Origin: Macroventuria anomochaeta
Taxonomy: Eukaryota > Ascomycota > Dothideomycetes > Pleosporales > Didymellaceae
DNA: 64,000 bases
NCBI RefSeq assembly: GCF_010093625.1
Contig: NW_022985388.1
Coordinates: 186,001 to 250,000 of the forward strand
Direction of reading: 5' to 3'
The translations under genes and the position numbers were made by a program. Below, in pieces: positions 1 through 10,925 of this stretch (within the stretch, counting starts at the first letter, position 1; the number at the start of each line of letters is the position of its first letter). Under the pieces are notes generated by a model that had not been told where the DNA came from, made no database searches, and worked only from the letters and a program-made list of their open reading frames with translations.

Positions 1-624
1 CCGCGAACAAAAGAAGATCTTTGTCTCATCGAGCACCTCTCCGTCGTCTGTCTTCGTCTCAACGAGAGCATAACCGAGCTTGTCCATCAACGCTTGAGTT
101 TCTGCAGAGAGGCCGGAGCTATCAAATTTGCTAGCTTTCGCACTGTCAACCCTTTCTTGATCAGACTCATAGTCGTCGAGCGCAAATTGTGCCTCTGCAT
201 CCTCATTATTGGCATCGTCTGAGCCAATCCTTTGTCGTTTGTAGGTCTGAGTTGCAGCAGCCGCGCGCTCTTTGGCACGCTTTTCTTTGGTTTTGATCTT
301 TGCAAGACGTTCATTGAGCTCCTGCCGGCGGCGAAACGCGTCCTGCTTCCGTTGCCTTCGGGCATGCTCCAGCATCCAAGGCGGATCATCACTGTTTGCT
401 GTGTCGACCTCGAAGCCGTCTTCGAAGTTGCGGCGTTTGTGATCACGTAGCCAAGTCAAGGAGCCACAGATCAGACTTAACGATTTGCCGGTTCCTGTCG
501 GCGATTCAAAAATGCCGACTTTGCCATCCTCAAGACAGTCGTAGACTGCATTCATGAATTGTTTCTGAATGTCATATGGCTCATACGGGTGGTGGAAGTC
601 CCGCACAACATCGTTGTCGGTCAT
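1..624 (-). CDS. CHL1: ATP-dependent DNA helicase Chl1, N-terminal part (cut by window edge)
   Basis: An open frame runs leftwards from an ATG at 622-624 to the window edge without a stop, about 208 codons. It starts MTDNDVVRDFHHPYEPYDIQ and carries a Q-motif-like PYDIQKQFM followed by a Walker A box SPTGTGKS near residues 41-48. A charged linker rich in K, R and E then replaces the compact spacing of ordinary helicases, and the visible part ends in a KIFFCSR motif. This is the layout of the XPD/FANCJ/DDX11 group of iron-sulfur 5'-3' DNA helicases, and the wording fits fungal Chl1, which acts in sister-chromatid cohesion at replication forks. The cysteines of the Fe-S cluster and motifs II-VI lie outside the window. 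Family membership is strong; Chl1 rather than another XPD-group member is recognition from memory. Confidence 0.88.
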   Translation of the reverse strand, partial: MTDNDVVRDFHHPYEPYDIQKQFMNAVYDCLEDGKVGIFESPTGTGKSLSLICGSLTWLRDHKRRNFEDGFEVDTANSDDPPWMLEHARRQRKQDAFRRRQELNERLAKIKTKEKRAKERAAAATQTYKRQRIGSDDANNEDAEAQFALDDYESDQERVDSAKASKFDSSGLSAETQALMDKLGYALVETKTDDGEVLDETKIFFCSR

Positions 625-1961
625 GATTGGGGGTGGCTGCTGATGGGTTCATTCGTCGAGAAAAGAAGACACCATGACGCGTCTGCCAAGCAAAATTAAC
701 ACGGTAGCACGTGCCATGCCCCACCTTTTGTGGCCCACCTTGCTTCTATAAACTCCATCACGACCTTATTGTGTTCGTATTCGTTGTGTTGGAACGACTT
801 TCCATGCCATTAACTTTCTTCTGAAGCTAAATCTGGAATTAAGCAGTAATGATATAGTTCTTGTCACCGTTGCTAGCAGAATGCCCTTCGCACAATGACC
901 TCACCCAACCTCGGGCTCCATTGAACGAACCTCGTCTTCGTTGATGAAGATCATCGACGGCAGAAACGTTACACAAGTGCTCACGGTATTTGTCGACAGT
1001 GGATGCTGACTTGGTGTTCCTCATCGAAGACACTGCGTCAACTGTCATGACGATGGCGTGCTGTGACACAAGACGACTGTGCACCAATCAATGCGTCGTT
1101 CATGGAACAGGTATCACACTTTATCAACACTCTGCGAGCGCGACATCCAGCGAGCCGATGATGGCATTGTTTGCTGACAATTGACGCGTTCCTTCGCGGC
1201 GCGTCCCTGTAATAGTATGACTTCCTTCAAAGTACTCAGAACTGCTGTAACGGATGTTACATGACCACTCAAAATGACTTCACACGAGAACCAGCCCCTA
1301 CTATCACCTACCTTCTCACAGACCGACAGTACCAAAACTTACGTCCAAAGCGATGATAGACGACTACATCAACCATCGCGCTCCATTGGGGACAATGTGC
1401 TACCCGAGACCTCAACGCTTGGACGAAAATTACCTGGTCAAGCGCCTTTACCCTCGTCATTTCACGCGTTATCTGCAGCGGTATCTTCGCAACAACGGGC
1501 ATCAATGTAAAGGCGGTTGGAAGCGTCGGCCTCAGTCTTTCCGCTATGGGTACTCGGCGCAGTCATTGTAGCTTGCGGGCTTGCTGTTGTGCATGCTACC
1601 TCGATTTGGAGGCGAGGAAATCTACTTGGAGTTCACATACCGAAAGCCTGGATATCTGGCCAGCACACTTATGGCCGTCCAAGCGGGATTGCTAGGCTTC
1701 ACAGCCAGCAATTGCATCGTGTCTGCGACTTATACCCCTCAAATTGTCCAATCTGCAAAAGAGTCAAGGACCGCGGGACCGCAAGATGTACACACTGCCT
1801 TCAATTACTACAAGCCGAACCGGGATGGCTCCCCGGGCATCAACAGTAACAGGCGAAACCAACTCTTGCAACTCGGTTGCAGATGATTCTGCGGGTCTTT
1901 GTAAGTGATTATCGTAAGTCTCGGTCATGGTAATCTGTGAGGTCGCACTGGCGACTGGTGT
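625..1961. other. Gene-poor stretch with possible decayed coding remnants
   Basis: No intact gene is supported here. The plus strand at about 1274-1890 has overlapping short open frames, including a hydrophobic run (VLGAVIVACGLAVVHAT) preceded by a polar segment starting MTSHENQPLLSPT. This could be the relic of a membrane protein broken by stops and frame changes, but I recognise no family. The first 150 bases upstream of 624 should hold the CHL1 promoter; a TATA-like TTCTATAAAC is at about 745. Confidence 0.4.
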
Positions 1962-3358
1962 TCAGGTAATATCGTTCTCAGTGCTCTCGACATGAGAAAC
2001 TACACTTTCAGCACTATCTTCATCATGCATACGGCAGGCCCCGCTGTAAAAGAATTGTGTAGACGCATCGCTGCTGAGGTCCTTGATACTTTCGGCAATG
2101 CGATGTGCGTCCCAGCGAAAGCCACGCTCTCGTTCGAGCATGTGTCCAATCCACTCGCTTGGTATGTCGTCCGATATCGGCCCAAGAAGTGCTTTGATTT
2201 TGTCGCGGCCCCGCAGCGATATCAAAAGGCCGACCTTTCGACCCTCGGGTCCTAAAAGGTATATACACCACAACAGATTTGACTGATCTAAGAAGCAAGA
2301 TCAACCTGTTTAGCATGATATGGGGTGAGTTGTCCCTCGATAGTAAGGTGGGCTTTAAGCTTGTCCATGGTGTATCCTTCAAAGCTATCCACATCTTTAG
2401 GAAGACGCATCCAAGTGACCAGATGTCCGATGATGAGTTCCTGCCACTTCCGGGCTGCAGTAACGTGGCGCCATGGCACCAATACCCATAGTGTCCCAGT
2501 TCGCCCTAGTCAATGGACACAACGAAGTCGGTGAAGAAGACGCTATTGTTTTTGATCAGTATGTTTGATGGCTTGATATCCTTTGTGTCGAATCTTGTTG
2601 TCGTGCAGAAAGCATAATGCCGAGACCAGACAGCCAAAGAATGTTCGAAGTATCCACCGTCTTCCATCGAGGTTCGGCTCCTCCAGGAACTCGACCAAGT
2701 TGCAACCAGCGACTGGATACATGAGAATTCCGACATGTTTTGGGTCAGTGTAGCTTCCAACCAGATCCACAATGTGCCGATGAAATCGTGACAGCCTTTT
2801 GAGATTCAAAAGCTCATTCTCAAACTCCCGCAGAGTCTTTCTGACTTTTCGAAACGTTTTGCCTTGAGGTATCAATTTCCGAGCAAATTCCCTGTGAGTC
2901 ACAGTGCTGATCACTCGATCGACAAATCCTGAACCGCCTTTACCCAACTGCCCACAAATCTTGAGAGGAACGTCATCCAAGTTTTGGATGTGGCCATGTG
3001 GCGCATCTGCTCATTCCAGGGCCAGAGCTTTGGTGTCGCATACCAGATGTTGCAGCTTGATGAACTGGTCCCTGGCGATATGGCTCTTTAACACATCTGG
3101 TAGTCCGCGTGAACTGAAAGGGAACGAGAAGTTGGTGATGTCGTTAGCAATGAAGCCTTCTATAACCTCCAGCTGGTTGACCAATCGAATTAGCGTGTAG
3201 ATCCTCGGTATCCGGCTCCAGGTCTTTTGCGGCGTGCGCTATAGAGTCGCAGCTATTTCCTGAAAGTCATTTTCGATAAATGGTTGTCGTTCGCGTAAGA
3301 TACAGGCATCTCGAACCTATGCTTTAAGTGGCTCTTCCTCGTGAATTTGCGTTGCCAT
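1962..3358 (-). pseudogene. Protein kinase pseudogene (fungal HET-associated type)
   Basis: From an ATG at 3358 one frame reads through a kinase-like protein but is broken by stops at 3317-3319 (TAG), 3239-3241 (TAG) and 3011-3013 (TGA). The kinase N-lobe is clear: glycine loop LGKGGSGFVDRV, lysine motif FARKLI, then ENELLNLKRLSRFHRHIV. Near 2586 a single extra base shifts the frame. In the new frame the catalytic loop DIKPSNILI and the Mg-binding TDF follow, then another TAG at 2506-2508, and further on SSDIWSLGCVF. The C-terminal part lies in at least one more frame (for example DIPSEWIGHML) and ends near 1962. The helical segment before the kinase domain matches a lineage-specific fungal kinase family I know from memory. 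No functional product is expected. Confidence 0.85.
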
Positions 3359-3718
3359 CGGGTAGGCATGCGCACGACTGTTACACTCGAAGTTAGATGC
3401 GCACCGTCACAGACCGCAATGCGCTACTCTTGCACGGCAGTACCTGGGCCGATTGTGAGGGTAAATTTGCAATGACGCGGGGATATACAAGATCAGGTCA
3501 TGAGTGCTCAGCCTTAGACGCCCAAGCCTTGCAAATTTGTTGCTCACTTGCATGCAGCCAAGCGCTTACATCTGGAAAGCCAATAAGACAGTCGATTTGG
3601 TCCAGGTGACGCATTTAAGATTCAGAAGCATTGGAAACCTAGTCTCTAGCGACCTGGTCTCCAATGCTGGACGCCGGAGCATAATTCTCGGGATACACGA
3701 TAGCCTCGCCGGTTGAGC
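3359..3718. other. Intergenic, nothing recognised
   Basis: This lies between the kinase pseudogene and the 3' end of the Zn2Cys6 gene. Only short, compositionally random open frames are present. It should hold the terminator region of the regulator gene and the ancestral promoter of the pseudogene. Confidence 0.4.
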
Positions 3719-5215
3719 TTAAACTTTTTCGAAAAACCATGCCGTTGCTACCTCCTCGACCCCGGCATGCCTCTCAATCTCATCCAACAGGTCTGCAAGT
3801 TCTTCGCCACCTTGTTGCCTTCTCAGCCAGATGCGAATTGCTTGTCCTTCGATTTTGGCCCTTCGACTCATCCACCATAAGTCGCCAGTCGTCAACAGGA
3901 GGTACCACCATCCCATGATGAATACCGCCCTCATTTCTTTGGCTTCCAAGAGCTTGAGAAACTCGGGTGTGATGACTGCCATGATGTACAAGAAGTTCAG
4001 CGCATTCTCATGCGTAAGTTTGATGTTAGGACATTTCGACAATGCGAGTATAGGATGATAGTAGGCGTTATCATTTTCGTCAGACAAAGGTGTAATACCA
4101 AAGATCTTCATGACGCGAGCAGCGATGTACGGTCCTGATTCGGTAGCTGTCTCAATAGCTGTCCACTCTGGTACTGTGAGGCAGCTGTGGTCTTTGATAA
4201 GACCGCAGAAGATGCTGTCCGATCTCAGAGGTTGAGCAAGTCGCCAGAGGTGCTTCTTCCCCTCGCCGATCCTCAGCCAGGAGAGGTCGTCTGGCTCTTC
4301 CGGTTTCAATGGCCACACGTCATATGGGTTGGTGGAGCTGATCGACCAGAATGATGCAGCACCTATAAACACTCCGGTGGCCCAAATGGCATCACGATAC
4401 GATGGCGGAATTGGCCGAGATAGGACATCGTTAAAGAGGTTCGAAGCCGTATTCCAATGTTCGAGTGCTATCTGGCTGCTGTTGGTGGCAGAAGCAGCTG
4501 CTAAAGGATTTGCGAGATGGGCATCGTGCATCAAAGTTACACTGAGAAGCATGTGCATCAGAAAGGAGTGCTATCGTACTGTTAGCACTGCCAGTTTATG
4601 GACATTCGGAGACCTAATCTCACCTTACATGCAAGTTGACATATGAGATCGCGATATAATGGCGCCATCTGTGGGTTGCCGATAGTCACTGAGGTCCGCT
4701 CCCTGAACCTCGAAAGGATCACTAGTCGTTTATTGGTGAAGTGCCAAGACTTGTTTATCCAATTGGGGTTCGATGTGTTGAAACGGAGAGAATCATCGAT
4801 AACAGTGGTCAAACTTGAGTTAATAGAAATAGAGTCAAGCGGAGGTATCCATGAGTTGATACCATTTTCTTGATGCAGTACGCATGCTTCAACGTCCCCT
4901 TCGTCAAGGCTACATGACTCCACAACAGTGTTTGGCTCGAGTAGTACCTGGAAAGATCCCTGAGCATCGAGATCTAAAGAGCTTTCCAGGCCGGAGTAGT
5001 CGCAAGACACGCCATAGAGCTTGCATTTCTTGCAGGAAGGCTGAGCTTCGTCGCACTGTTTCGTAGTCATTTCATCAAGTACAATGGAATCCACCATTGA
5101 TCTGACTCACTTTGATACGTCGCAGCTTGCAGTTACCACACCCCTTTCTTGACTTCGCATGAGCACGTCTCTTCCGAGCAGTCTCAACCCGGGGTCTCGA
5201 CACGACCGCCGGCAT
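3719..5215 (-). CDS. Zn(II)2Cys6 transcription factor
   Basis: Three exons are proposed: 5111-5215, 4624-5055 and 3719-4570, with introns of 55 and 53 bases (gtgagt..cag and gtgaga..tag), giving 462 residues. The first intron splits the zinc cluster: exon 1 ends CGNCKLRRIK and exon 2 begins CDEAQPSCKKCKLYGVSC, restoring CX2CX6CX6CX2CX6C with cysteines at residues 26, 29, 36, 43, 46 and 53. The second intron joins LICQLACK to HSFLMHMLL, the usual 'HxFLMH' entry to the fungal regulator middle region. The remainder is alpha-helical and resembles the Upc2/sterol-uptake-type family of Zn2Cys6 proteins (inference). The protein should be nuclear and DNA-binding. No adjacent metabolic cluster indicates its target. 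Exon phases close exactly, so the model is good. Confidence 0.88.
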
Positions 5216-5841
5216 GATCGATCGCAGTCAGCACAAAAGGTGATGATCTAGCTGCCTTTCGTATCGCACGAGTGTGCTGCATGAAGACCTCTCGTACTGA
5301 AGTGGAAGAGTGGTGGGGGGAGTCAAGGCCTCCAATGACCGATAGGTGCGGCGCTAGGCTTGCGCTAACAAAACGATCTAACTTCTATTCGTATCGCAAC
5401 TTCCGAGCACCTGATTGGCTGATGAAAGACCGTCCTCAAGGGTAGTTCGAGTTGCATGACGATCACACCTGCACGACAGAGGGGACTTCAAAATCACACA
5501 ATCGCATTGAGCATACGAATCTGTCCGCGCCATGACCGCCAGACCATTATTCCGGTCTACCTGCGCACCCCCTTAAGCCCATGGAACTCACACAGCATCC
5601 TCCCAAAAGCCGCTCCAACCTATTACTCGCATACATCAGCCCCCTATACTCCCTCAACTCCTTCATAATCTCACAAGGCTGCAAAATGATATCCATCACA
5701 TGGCCTCTGGTTTGTTCAGCCACGTCTGCAAGACAGCTCAAGTTCCTGTCTGTCTTCTTCGGAATCGGTTGGCTTGAAGTTACGCCCGAACTCCAAAGAA
5801 CCTTCATCTTCCAATGATCCGAAAGCACTGCGCCTTAAACA
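5216..5841. other. Upstream region of the regulator gene, with short open frames
   Basis: The stretch next to 5215 should contain the regulator's promoter. A 93-codon minus-strand open frame at 5547-5828 begins just below the stop of the possible small gene at 5842-6100, so it might be part of the same decayed locus. I recognise no domain in it. Confidence 0.3.
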
Positions 5842-6100
5842 TTATTCCATGCCTTGTTCGGGCGAGTGTTCGTCAGAGGCATAGCACCAGAGGAATTGCG
5901 GTAAGCGAAGGAGGCCTTTGACTATGCCATCAAGAGTCGAATAGGCGGTCGTGTCAGGAGTGAAGATAACCTTGAGGAGTGTGGTGGTCAGGCTTTTGAT
6001 GACGCTGTGTTGGCAGGTCTGTCGAGTAGATATCGATCTTCCAAGCTGTCACACTTACCGTCTTGTAATTTCACCTTCACCTCCCAAGTAAAGATTTGTC
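5842..6100 (-). CDS. Possible small spliced gene or gene remnant
   Basis: Minus-strand sequence from about 6100 reads NLYLGGEGEITRR across a proposed 54-base intron (6005-6058, gtaagt..cacag). It continues VIKSLTTTLLKVIFTPDTTA and ends ASDEHSPEQGME at a TAA (5842-5844). Intron size, splice sites and phase are consistent with neighbouring genes and codon choice looks coding. All three frames meet stops just upstream, however, and no start codon is visible. It may therefore be the 3' part of a gene with another upstream exon, or a remnant. No family is recognised. Confidence 0.3.
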
Positions 6101-6323
6101 AATCATGGAAAAGATCAAAGATATTCTGTCAGTTACACATGATCAGAGGCCAATCATGGCATGTTAATTGGATGAAGTGTGAAAAGCACACATTACATTA
6201 GTGGGTTAGGCATCACGACGCGGGTGGTCGTGATACAGGAATCTAATCTACTTAAGGAGCGACTTGACACTACTCTTTCTACCTGTTTATTCATGAATGT
6301 GGTAGCGAGGGCCGCACCTTCAC

Positions 6324-9300
6324 TTATAGGACTGCACGCATGATGACAGCAGGGCATGTGGTGACAGTGGTCTGCTGAGTCTGCGTGACCGTAGCGTCGT
6401 TAGTGACGGTAGCGGTCGCAGCAGCAGTGGTGTACACAGTGCTGGTGGTAGTAACGACGTTGGCAGGTATCGCGGTGCTACGATGTGATTAGTGTATGCT
6501 GTTTGAACGTTAAGAGAGGTCACTTACACAGTGGTGTAGTAAACAGAGGTAGAAGTAGTAGTCTGGGTCGTTGTGGTGACTTCCTGGGTAAACGTGAAGT
6601 CGGGGCCGTATACTCCACGCTTCTGAATCTTCTTCTTCGGTACTGTTGGTGCGCGGACAACACGCTTACGATGAAGCTTGAGCTTGGTGGACGCTGTGCA
6701 CTCCGTGAGTTGGCGAGCACCGAAGACGTTGTCGTTCTGGCGGATTTCAGCGATACTGCTCTTCTTGTAGCAAGGGCCGGGAGATCCCGGAATGTATGAC
6801 ACATCAATACAGCTATTAGTGTTGTCGCAGTCCGCGATACACTCGTTGAGTGTGTTAGTATATGATGTACCTCCAGTAACTGAAAAGTTGTTAGCGGTTT
6901 CCTCTTCAATGAGGACAGCCAATACATACTATCATCACCATAGCGGTCGGAGTAGCACTCAATAGCATATGTAGCTCCACAGTTGCTTGTGTATTTCGAA
7001 CCATCGGATGATGGGCAGCCGAGTGTCGCGCCTGGGATCGCAGATGCAGCGCGAGCAGCGAACAAGAAAGCAGCAGCAGCAGCAGAAGAAGCTGATCCAG
7101 AGCCAAGTCCGCTCGTTGGTGTGCAAGTGCACTGGTATCCTGTACCGCTGATTGTAGTCGTAACAGTTACGGTCTGCACTGGCGTACCAGTTCCCGATGT
7201 GACAGCTGGCGATGAAGCCGCAGCCGAGGACGAAGCCGCAGCAGCGGAGCTCGAGGGGCCATTGATCAACCTTCCACCAATGATGTTGGCGTTCTGGTTG
7301 GCCGTGCCAGCGCTGCTCTTCAGGTAGCAAGGCCCGTTGGATAAGTAAGAAACGTCCATGCAGCCATCGCGTCCAGCGCAAGCAGCGATACAGGCCTCGT
7401 ACGAGCCAGGGTACACGGGCGAGTTGGCCATGTCATTGCCACTGCGGTCGATACCACATTCAACGAGGAATGTTCTTGCGCTTGTGATGATTGTCTGACC
7501 ATCGCTTCCAGGGCAAACAACAGAGGACGTTGCGACGGGAGCTGTGGAAGTGGTGGTAGCACCGGTACCGGTAGTGGAGGAGGCAGTAGCCGCTCGGCTC
7601 GAAGAAGCTGCAGCCGAGGAAGAGGTCGCACCAGAAGCAGTGGAGCTTACTATAGAGGCGAGCCTGGCTCCCCAGACACCATTGTTGGAATTGGGAGCTC
7701 CAAGACCATTCTTCAAGTAACAAGCGCCGTTCGGAACGTAGGAAACAGCCTGGCAGCTAGGAGTAGCAGCGCAAGCGTTGAGACAGTCGGCATAATTGGT
7801 TGGGTTGGAGCTTGCTGTGCCAATATCGTTGTTGGCGCGATCGATGTAACACTCGATGACAAATGTGCCTGCCGAAGTCGTGAAGGTCTTGCCATCGTCT
7901 CCAGGGCAAGCAGGGTTGGCACCAGCTGAGCCAGTCAATGTGGGTGAAGCAGCGGACGACGATGATACTCGGGTAGAGATAGTACCGGAAGATGATGCAG
8001 CAGCCGATGTGGCCGCAGCAGAAGACGAAGCGCGCGCAGTTGGTGTTGTAGTGATCTGAGTGGTGGATCCATCGTAGGTTCCAATCTGCTTAGCACCCCA
8101 GACATTCAGGTTGGAGCTGCCAGGGTTGGCTGTGCCCTTAAGATAGCAGGTGCCACCAACATAAGACACTGCGTTACAAGCCTTGTTGGTTGCGCAAGCA
8201 TTGACGCAATCTCCGAAGCTGTTGAAGTACTCGGATGTGAGATCTCCACCGGCGTAGTCGGTGTAACATTCGACATAGAAGACATCGCCGTTGTAGTAGA
8301 AGATCTGTCCGTCGGAACCAGGGCAAGTGGGGCTGTCCGCAAATCCGGTCGAGGTTGCAGCAGGAGATGAAGCTGTAGCAGTCGATGCAGCAGCAGTCGA
8401 GGTTGCACGAGTCGAGGTAGCTGCAGAGGAAGCCGCCTGGGACGAAGCCGCCTGAGAGGAGGAAGCTGCAACTGTCGAAGAGGCAGATCCGCCTGCCAAG
8501 CTAGCACCCCAAACACCGGAGTTGGAGTTTGGAGTACCCTGAGCATTCTTCAGGTAACAAGGACCGTTGGGTGAGTAAGAGACATCAACGCACGTAGGAG
8601 TGTTGGCGCAAAGCTGAATACAGCCGTTGAAGCCGCCAGAAGGATACTGGACGCTGAAATCACCGCCCGATCGGTCGATATAGCACTCAACCACGAAAGC
8701 GCCTGCAGCTGTGTTGACAGTCTTGCCGTTATCACCTGGGCATGAGATGTCAGTAGACGTAGCCGTTGGCGATGCTGCGGAAGAAGTAGCAGAGCTCGAC
8801 GAAGGAGCCACAGCTGCGCTCGAAGAGGAACGTGCTGCAGAGCTGGATGGTGAAGCAGTAGCACTCGACGATGGAGAGGCCGCAGGGCTTGACGAAGCAG
8901 CAGGGCCTGAAGACGAAGCGGGGCTAGAGGAAGCTGCAGCACTTGAAGACGGAAGAGCAGCAGAGCTCGATGATGGAGATGCTGCGGAGCTGCTGGGCGC
9001 GGGCGCGGCAACTGAGCTTGAAGAAGGGGACGCTGCCGAACTTGAAGATGTTGCAGGGCTGGAAGATGAACTCTGAGCTGCGGTAGAGGAAGCGGCAGCA
9101 CTGCTCGATGAAGGTGCAGGTGCAGGACTTGATGATGTGGCAGGGCTAGATGATGGGCTCTGTACGGGGGTCGATGAAAGAGAAGCAGCTGGNNNNNNNN
9201 NNNNNNNNNNNNNNNNNNNNNNNNNNNNNNNNNNNNNNNNNNNNNNNNNNNNNNNNNNNNNNNNNNNNNNNNNNNNNNNNNNNNNNNNNNNNNNNNNNNN

Positions 9301-10925
9301 NNNNNNNNNNNNNNNNNNNNNNNNNNNNNNNNNNNNNNNNNNNNNNNNNNNNNNNNNNNNNNNNNNNNNNNNNNNNNNNNNNNNNNNNNNNNNNNNNNNN
9401 NNNNNNNNNNNNNNNNNNNNNNNNNNNNNNNNNNNNNNNNNNNNNNNNNNNNNNNNNNNNNNNNNNNNNNNNNNNNNNNNNNNNNNNNNNNNNNNNNNNN
9501 NNNNNNNNNNNNNNNNNNNNNNNNNNNNNNNNNNNNNNNNNNNNNNNNNNNNNNNNNNNNNNNNNNNNNNNNNNNNNNNNNNNNNNNNNNNNNNNNNNNN
9601 NNNNNNNNNNNNNNNNNNNNNNNNNNNNNNNNNNNNNNNNNNNNNNNNNNNNNNNNNNNNNNNNNNNNNNNNNNNNNNNNNNNNNNNNNNNNNNNNNNNN
9701 NNNNNNNNNNNNNNNNNNNNNNNNNNNNNNNNNNNNNNNNNNNNNNNNNNNNNNNNNNNNNNNNNNNNGCAGGGCTCGAGGATGCAACTGGGCTTGAAGA
9801 ACCGGCGGCACTGCTCGATGAAGGTGCAGGTGCAGGGCTTGATGATGCGGTAGCGCTAGATGATGGACTCTGTACGGGGGTCGATGAAGAGCTTGCAACG
9901 GGGCTGGATAGAGACTGAGCGAGCGACGAAGATGCAGCTGCCGATGATGTAGGAGTCGACGAAGCCGATGGAGTCGGGACAACCGAGCTCGTTGCTGGAG
10001 GATTTATCCAATTGGCTCCAGTTGCAAGCAAGTTGTAGTTAGGAGTACCCTGACCGAACTTGAGGTTGCAAGAATTTAATAAAGCAAAGTACGTAGACCA
10101 AACGCAGCCTTCGGTGTTTGCACACATCGTGATACATCCAGTAAGGCTGTTTCCGAGCTGTATCACGGTTTGGGTGGTGCCGTCGCGATCGTAGCTACAA
10201 ACGATCTGGAAGATCTTGCCTCCCACCACGTAGGCCTTTCCATCGTCTGCCGGGCAGCTGCGGAAGAATCCACTTAGTGTCGGCAATGCACTGGCTGTGC
10301 TAGACGAAATCTGTGCAGCGGAGCTGAACGAAGATCTGCTAGAGCTTGAAGCAGCCGGAGGTGCGGCGCAAGAGCTGACGTAGTTGGTGTTGGTCGTAGT
10401 CTGAGTATGGGTAACAATGATCGTGTTGGTGTAGGTCTGAGTTGCGCCAGCGGCGTACACAGTAGCAGTAGAAGCAATGCCGGGAGAAACAGTGGACGTT
10501 GAAGTCGCGGTGGCCGTGGCCACAGCACCAACAGTCGCAGTCACTGTGCTGGGAGCCGGAGAAGGGCCGAAGGTAGCGAGGAAAGGGATCGGTGTGGGTT
10601 CATTTTGATACCAGTTGATGTAGGAAACAGTAAGCACGCCGTTAGGAATGTTGGTGACTGGGGCGTTGGGACAAAAAATGCCGGTGTACGTGGGTCCTTG
10701 TATGCTAAACTGGCAATGCACGCTGTAACTCGCGGCCACGTTCTGAATGACAGGAGTGAAATTCGGCGTAGCACCAGTCTGGTAGCAGGTCGACTGTCCA
10801 TTCAGGTAGGTCATCTGAATACCGAAGTAGTCACCAAAGTGAGCGGTTCGGTGGTAACTGAACGTCGGCACCGCGCCGCTCACCTGCGACACGAGGCCGT
10901 TGGCGACGAGCGAACAGCTCGTCAT
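6324..10925 (-). CDS. Large secreted/cell-surface protein with PAN/apple-like repeats
   Basis: Exons 6930-10925, 6528-6879 and 6324-6477 are joined by two 50-base introns (6880-6929 and 6478-6527); an assembly gap (9193-9768) lies inside exon 1. A region of about 180 residues of unknown type is followed by six cysteine-bearing modules of one design: a CPxxDG start, an (I/V)ECYxDR core, two or three further cysteines, and a CYLK end, often closed by VWGARL. This is PAN/apple-like, as in fungal wall and adhesion proteins that bind protein or carbohydrate. Between and around the modules lie long Ser/Ala/Pro/Thr tracts suited to O-mannosylation. The C-terminus has dibasic sites and a Thr-rich tail but no clear GPI signal. 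The start is uncertain: the ATG at 10925 follows a hydrophobic stretch (AIVVFIMTSCSLVANGLV) that would make a better signal peptide if translation began at 11045 or 11084 or after a 5' intron. Confidence 0.75.
9100..9905 (-). repeat. Ser/Pro/Ala-rich coding tandem repeats flanking the gap
   Basis: The stretches at about 9100-9187 and 9806-9892 are nearly identical. Both encode STPVQSPSSS followed by the motif SSSPAPAPSSSSAA. At least two full units flank the gap and degenerate units continue down to about 8800. The unit is rich in GCA/TCA/CCT-type codons and low in complexity on both strands. Confidence 0.8.
9193..9768. other. Assembly gap (576 N)
   Basis: A run of 576 N interrupts the Ser-rich exon. 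The coding frame entering the gap (codon starts congruent with 10925) and the one leaving it (open from 9192 downwards) differ by one register, so the drawn length cannot be the true length if the protein is intact. Both flanks carry near-identical repeat sequence, which explains the failed assembly. Confidence 0.97.

Noticed and set aside
1274..1890. Plus-strand frames with a hydrophobic segment, considered as a membrane-protein gene
   Set aside because: The frames are short, change register and have no recognised family; mentioned only as a possible relic.
8711..9076. A plus-strand Glu/Ala/Leu-rich frame opposite the Ser-rich region
   Set aside because: It is the complement of repetitive Ser/Ala codons; its composition is a direct shadow.
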